Assembly (NCBI GenBank): GCA_950295325.1
Contig: OX485803.1
Location: forward strand, 24,924,001-24,988,000
Length of the DNA: 64,000 nt
Origin: Polytrichum commune
Taxonomy: Eukaryota > Streptophyta > Polytrichopsida > Polytrichales > Polytrichaceae
Reading direction: 5' to 3'
Numbering within the stretch: position 1 is the first letter of the stretch; each line of letters starts with the position of its first letter. The translations under genes were made by a program, and so were the position numbers. The notes beneath the pieces were generated by a model. It was given only the letters and a program-made list of their open reading frames with translations. It did no database searches and was not told where the DNA came from. Positions 58,717 through 64,000 of this stretch are shown piece by piece.

Positions 58717-60046
58717 CTCGGGGGGGGGGGGGCACTCCCTTGTATATTTTGCATACACCTGCGATAATGACCTATTAAAATGGGGGCTATTTACCTATGA
58801 GAAAGGATTATAAGGGATGCTAATTTTTGAAATAATGGTAAATTGTTGTGATTATTTGCACCCTATTGGTAATTATAAATTCTTGGATGGTTGATTTTAT
58901 GGTACCCTATATTACTTATATGTATTTTTTTCCCCTGATTGCCCCCATTCCTTAAAGTGTATGATACAGTAGAATTCTTGTTAGAAGCACATGTACAGAG
59001 TAAGAGAAACAAACATTTACTAGGGTTTAGGGTTCAGGGTCACACTGAAGTCTGGGCAAAGCAAAACACTAAACAATAACAACAAAAGATTGCAATTACA
59101 TGTCATAAAGCAACACGAGCCAACGAATAAAAGTTGTGTTGGATAACACAGTTAGAAACCTTGAGGTCTTAGGGAACAGGCCAGCCACATGTGTCTCAAA
59201 GTCACATTTACAAGGTTTGCAAAATCCCTACAATTGATGCCTTGATATTCCAATCCTACACATTGGAGGAAAATCCCACGCCATGCAAGCAAAATCCACC
59301 TAAACTAGCTAGGCTACCATTTACACATGTGGGAGATATGAGGGTACTCGAACTGAAATGACTACTACAGATTTCAAGGTATACTAATGATCATTCAGCC
59401 TTTTTCCAAATTATATCTCCACATGTGTGAGACAGTACAAATTTAGCAGGTTTTATTTTTTATTTGAAATGAACTCACTTAATGAGTTTGCATCTACCTC
59501 ATCTAAGGTGTAGATTTTGCTAGTTGATTCATACAGTATAGACACAGTTGAGATAATAGCATCCATATCAACCCCACACACAGCCACTCTCAACATACTT
59601 ATATTTGTTGAGACCCGGCTGTTTTTTGAACCAATGGAGGTAAGCCATAGCAGTTGGGAAGAGCGTTTCTCTATTTCCGTTCTGGACTACACGTTTCATC
59701 AAGTCAATGGGTTGCCAACAATTGCCCCACTTAGTACCAACCTTCACCCTTATCTTTTGAACCCTTCCTATATAGAACATGCCATATTTTGGTAGCAAAG
59801 TATTTAATTTTTGAAACTATCGCTTTTTCTCCATGCTATTTTATATGTACCACTTAGGTAATTTAATCATGTTTTGTCAAATGCTATATTACATATAATC
59901 ATGTTTCACAATCCCAAAGCACCCTATACTACATCTAATAATTTACAAATTTTACGCCAAATTTTTATACAAGACCCTATATTTTATCGCACGTAGTTCC
60001 TACGTTTTTCGCCAGTGCCCCCCCCCCCCCCCCCCGAGGCATATCC
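58709..60046. mobile_element. hAT-like element with CTCGGGG...CCCCGAG ends, large member (1322 bp)
   Basis: Element at 58717-60038 with an exact 8-bp target duplication GCATATCC (58709-58716 and 60039-60046). Ends are CTC followed by 13 G and CACT, and the complement AGTG, 18 C, GAG. Subterminal TGCGATA and ATAGGGT words link it to 20872-21207. The interior has a short telomere-like AGGGTTTAGGGTTCAGGG at about 59021 and a minus-strand 76-codon frame at 59568-59798. No recognisable transposase. Confidence 0.78.
59568..59798 (-). CDS. Unrecognised ORF inside the 1.3-kb element
   Basis: Reads MLPKYGMFYIGRVQKIRVKV, GTKWGNCWQPIDLMKRVVQN, then ETLFPTAMAYLHWFKKQPGL. The mixed composition differs from the AT-rich surroundings and looks once-coding. 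No transposase motif. It could be a captured gene fragment or part of an unrecognised element protein. Confidence 0.3.
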   Translation of the reverse strand: MLPKYGMFYIGRVQKIRVKVGTKWGNCWQPIDLMKRVVQNGNRETLFPTAMAYLHWFKKQPGLNKYKYVESGCVWG

Positions 60047-60329
60047 ACACAAAACCCATGTTAACTAATGGTGTTTTACTTAATGCAATTTATTTTAAAG
60101 TTTTTTCTTTTGAAATAGTTACATGAAGCTCATGAACATATATAGATAGTGCAACCAGTGGATGCGATCTCTGACTTAGTCTACCTTGTTCCTTGGTAAA
60201 TGGTTTATAAGTCAAGCTTAATCTAAGTGCAAGGAGACTCAAATTAAGTTTATGTCTCAAATTAGGTTGGGGCATCTCAAGGTTATATTCTCAGGACCCG
60301 CATGAATGAACACACACTGCTCAATAATG

Positions 60330-60520
60330 ATATGTTCCAAGTCCAACGGGTTACATGTTGTAATCTTTCAAATTTTCTTCATTAATCTGAGATGCATTCC
60401 ATAGATTCCTCTCAAATGATCAATAATTTTCCTCAAGTCTTGAGCTTCAACTTCTTATTTCTCAAACTCCACTAGTTCATTTGTAACTACCAGTCGGTTC
60501 TCCTCATTCATTGCTACATT
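60330..60520 (+). repeat. CCGGTT-family repeat, third copy
   Basis: Matches 45110-45300 in the same orientation: GGGTTACATGTTG, TTCATTAATCTGAG, ATAGATTCCTCTCAAATGATC, TTATTTCTCAAACTC, GGTTCTCC. Confidence 0.6.
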
Positions 60521-60644
60521 CTAAAGGATATCCACCACTTGAGAGAGGGTGTCCGTGCTTGCTTTTTACTTAATTAGACCCATTGTAGTGCAAGCCATTA
60601 CATCAATTTGTTTCAGTTCTCGAGAAGTTTCACAAATCAACTAA

Positions 60645-61056
60645 GGGCCAACCTTGCATTAGATCTCGAGGGCCCTTGACTCGTGATATACAAATTATGT
60701 GATTGGTCAAGAAGCAAGAGATGGTCCAAGTTTAGTAATTAACACTAGACCTTGAGGGCTTGAGGGACCACTTAAATTGAATACATGAAAAACCTACAGG
60801 GCATCTTGCATGGAACCCAGTGGCTAGTGTTTTATGTTCTACCATATATTGCATTAGGCCCATTAGAAAAAAAGTTGGGTCCACTATAAAACTAGGGGAC
60901 ATGGCTAACAATGAAGTTGCCATTGGCTTATATTGCCATGATGGCACTACCCACTATTTTGGATTGTCTGTAAAATATGATCCGGACCCTTGGCATGGCC
61001 TTTGGATAATTTTGCAATAGCCCTTAGATAGTCATGGTCATAGCTCTTGGTCCATA
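60645..61056. mobile_element. Degraded GGGCCACTTCACACACGAG-family MITE
   Basis: TAAGGGCCA at 60642 starts a diverged copy, with GGTCCAAGTTTA, CTTGAGGG...GGGACCAC and a right end GTCATGGTCATAGCTCTTGG at about 61050. Shorter and far more diverged than the copies at 30474 and 36912. Confidence 0.5.
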
Positions 61057-61145
61057 TTTAAAACAACCATGAAAGTTGCTTTTCTTTTCTTTCCTATTTT
61101 AAAAATAAAATGAAAAGAATTTGGTCGAAATTGAACAAAACTCAA

Positions 61146-62080
61146 TTACAAAAGGAAAGGAATAAAACAAGCCATTGTGGGGAAGAACCTAAAACAAGGA
61201 CCCACGGGGCGTTGGGTGATGATACCCATCTTGGGTCTATCTCTCCAAGTACCTACTGAATTCCTCCTAAAGGCATTAGAGCCTTTAACACACCAGACCA
61301 TACTATCCATGTTGTGTATAATGACCTCATCCATGATGTCGTTATATGCAACATCCAGGACATTCTCAAGATCATTGAGAGTCCTTTCCCACTTAATTCT
61401 ACCATAATCAAGAATCGCATCCCAAATCATTTGGTGAGTTTTCTCAACTGTTTAGTGGAGGGAATTGAAACTTAGATCATTCCTCTGCTTCCAGATAATC
61501 CAAGTTAAGCCGCTATGAAGAAAGAACCACATTCTATAGTGTTCCTAAAGAAGGCTCGGAAGATTCTCATAAAAAAGACACATAAGCATTAAAAAATTAA
61601 AAAATTTGACCCCAAATTGATATGTTGAACATGGAGTTGGCACATAATGTTAGTCACATACTGCCAAACTTGCTACGACAAAGGGCAATCGTAGAACCTA
61701 TGCTCCACCGTTCCACACATATAGGCCCACAATGGGGGCATCTAGTATCCACCATGTTTGAGATGCATCCTCTCCAAGCATTGACTGCCACGCCTGATGA
61801 TGAACATATCAATGTAAAGGGAGTTTTTTTCCATGCCTGGTGTTTGTGCCAAATAACATTCCAACAAGGGTTAACCGTGCATGGAACAGAGTGTTCCCAT
61901 TTATCAGCAATGGGTTTCAAGAGATTGTTGCGCTTGGTGAGCCATGTCCTTCCAAACTTGGTCGAAAATTTGAGAAAAAGAGTAGGCCTCTCGTCACCAC
62001 CGTCACAGTGGGTCATCAAGTGTTCTAGGTTGTGTCCATTGGCGATTTACATAGAAACAACATGCGAGAAAATATAGGGT
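61146..62080 (-). pseudogene. LINE-type remnant (zf-RVT region)
   Basis: Minus strand: NVIWHKHQAWKK, SNMVDTRCPHCG, then after a frameshift VEHRFYDCPLS and QVWQYV. This is the C-x2-C...H-x4-C zinc motif found after the reverse transcriptase of plant LINEs. Downstream WIIWKQRNDLSFNSLH, a stop, TVEKTHQMIWDAILDYGRIK. Frameshifts and stops make it non-functional; the endonuclease and reverse transcriptase are not seen in the window. Confidence 0.65.
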
Positions 62081-62625
62081 GCAATATATTTGTAAGACAA
62101 AAGAATTATACTTTGTTTAGATCTACATTAGGCTCTATTTTATGTCCACAAATGATTTATATATAACATATGGTTTTATCAATTGTGCTAATTTACTTCT
62201 ATTCGTTTTTGTAAATTAGCCTAAGAAAAACTAGAACAAATCATTTTTTGGAGGATGAGTATGTATAGAAGGTGAGTTTAAAAGTTATGTTTAAAAAAAA
62301 AAGTAGTGGGGTTTCATTGGAAACATGAATGGAATCTCAATCATTATGGATCAAATTCGGTTCACTCCATGTTCATTGTGGAGATGAACTTTGGTTCATT
62401 GTGGATAAAACAATAACAATATGGTTTTTATAGTGTTACAAGCACATTGAGCTAGTTTTGACTTTCCATTGTCATTTTGCACAACTCCTTCAGCCACATA
62501 ATGATGCCATTTTTAGATTGTTTTGTCATTTTGCTATGTTTCCTTTTAGGGTGAGGAATGAGGTGATATGTAGTATTTTGCATAATTACAAGATTCAAAG
62601 AAACTTAAGGACCAAGATAAATAGC

Positions 62626-62772
62626 CATAACATTACTCAGCTGATGAGTTATGTTTAACTGCCTTGACTTCAAATTCAATTTGAAGCAGTGGGATTACGA
62701 CATCTAAAGTCTTTTATTCTCGAATCTATTATTGAGCATTACACAACTCATCAGCTGAGTAATATTATGACC
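62626..62772. repeat. Foldback: 28-bp arms with ~80-base loop
   Basis: CATAACATTACTCAGCTGAT at 62626 is complementary to ACTCATCAGCTGAGTAATAT with TATG at 62747-62769, with few mismatches. The loop holds its own palindrome, CTTCAAATT-C-AATTTGAAG (62669-62687). It may be a small MITE or a precursor-like hairpin. Confidence 0.5.
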
Positions 62773-62779
62773 CCTAAAC

Positions 62780-64000
62780 AAATACTTGATTCTCGCACGT
62801 GTATGCCAATTTTCTGTAGAGGTGCCTTCCCCAAGACCCCACCACCCAAAACCATTCTACTCCACCAAACTTGGGCACTGTTTTTACGAAAGTCCATCTA
62901 CTCTCAAAATCTCTGAAAGAAAGTCTTCAGGCACATCCCTCAATGAGCTGCTTTTCTTATGAATGTCTTTCATTTAAAGGCAATTGACTTTGAAGTTGAC
63001 GTTGAAGGTTTATTAGTGATGAGAAGGCTCACTTTTATTTTATTGGCTCTGTCTATAGGACAAAGACTATGCATCAACTTCTTCGTTTCAAGAGCAAATT
63101 TCCTAACCACTTTGTGTTCACACTTGGACGTTACTTGTTCTTGTTATTTTTGGTCCACTTTATGTAATGTGGATGTTAACTATAGTTTATATATATATAT
63201 ATATAAGTGCTCCCTAAAATGCATTGAAAGAAATCTAGTTAACTATAGTTATTTCGGTAGTTCTTGATTATTTATTTTAAAATTTTTGGGTGATAAATGA
63301 GTAGCTTCAATCCTTGACCTGTATTTGAGAAGAAGGTGCAAAAAAATCTAAGAAAGGTTTGGTATAGTGAATAGCCATGAATTGGCATGAGCAAAGTGGA
63401 CGACTACAATTGTAGTCTTTCATAATAAAGGACAGAGCCTCACGGTTCTACCGTTTTCTTGTTTTTCTTAGATGGAGTGGCTCTTTATTTAAGTAGGAAA
63501 GACCTGATATGGGGCATGTTTATCAAAAGCCATTACGCCTTGAGAACCCTTAAATTCTCATTGGTTGAGAGTGTCACAAGCCCTCGCTTTAGGTTTACAA
63601 GAGGACAATTTCGGACTACAACCCATAACATTTGCACTAGATAAAAATCTACATTGAATCCCACATGACAAGTATGGATAATGTTGGTTGGGATTGCTGG
63701 ATGTTTTTTGAGATGAATCTTGAAGATAGGCACAATGGAATGTGTGAAGGAAATTTGGGTTTTAACTTAGAGCTTATGACCTCCAAAAGACTTTGGGTTA
63801 TAGTTCATTGATTTCTCTATGCTCTCATCCAAGAAGCGGGGTATCATGGTCACTTAACCCCTAAATGCTCAAGCCTGCACATTTTCAGGCATTTCCAACA
63901 TCCATGCTACAAATGGTTGTCATGTAGCAAAATAGAGTTTGTTTCCTTGAAATCCAATCGTACGGATGTGAACTAGACTACCATATATTCATGTTGCGAA
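62780..64000. other. AT-rich intergenic region, no gene seen
   Basis: Short frames only, including an (AT)n-like run at about 63188-63205. Nothing recognised to the window edge. Confidence 0.5.

Overview
The window looks like nuclear DNA of a land plant. It carries a spliced plant-type MutS homologue (MSH4) with GT-AG introns, an intronless AP2/ERF transcription factor, and a dense population of plant-style transposons (Stowaway, Harbinger-like, hAT-like and CACTA-like MITEs, Ty1-copia, a LINE remnant, a tRNA-headed SINE). I cannot fix the lineage from the sequence alone. There are no bacterial, organellar or viral genes.

Layout. 1-5991 (minus): the 5' half of MSH4. I could place 14 exons, and together they give an uninterrupted 438-codon frame; the ATPase half lies beyond the left edge. 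Intron 1 carries a partial duplication of the exon 1/donor region, intron 6 a Stowaway MITE, and intron 8 a dispersed repeat. 6.0-15.1 kb: gene-poor, with two MITEs and a pyrimidine-rich tract. 15.1-16.0 kb (plus): unrecognised exon-like sequence with a 229-bp MITE between its parts. 16.55-18.34 kb (minus): the AP2/ERF gene, followed upstream by a CAG run, a CT microsatellite and a three-copy tandem repeat. 19.9-25.2 kb: repeats, including a Harbinger-like MITE that holds a second element with an 8-bp target duplication. 25.2-28.3 kb (minus): a decayed Ty1-copia element that has lost its reverse transcriptase. 28.2-29.4 kb: a ~50-bp minisatellite. 30-51 kb: many short elements, including a 1.6-kb TG...CA insertion (probable solo LTR) inside a Harbinger-like MITE, an hAT-like element with G-rich and palindromic internal sequence, and a tight MITE cluster at 44.6-47.1 kb. 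53.6-55 kb: an inverted ~1-kb repeat paralogous to 35.4-36.4 kb, broken by a CACTA-like MITE. 58.7-60.0 kb: a 1.3-kb element with poly-G ends and an 8-bp target duplication. 61.1-62.1 kb: a LINE zf-RVT remnant. The remainder is AT-rich sequence in which I see no gene.

Functionally, only two genes can be named: MSH4 (meiotic crossover, expected MSH5 partner) and the ERF-type regulator. Nothing suggests that they act together. What stands out most is the transposon biology: several elements have both ends and target duplications visible, and some are nested so that insertion order can be read.
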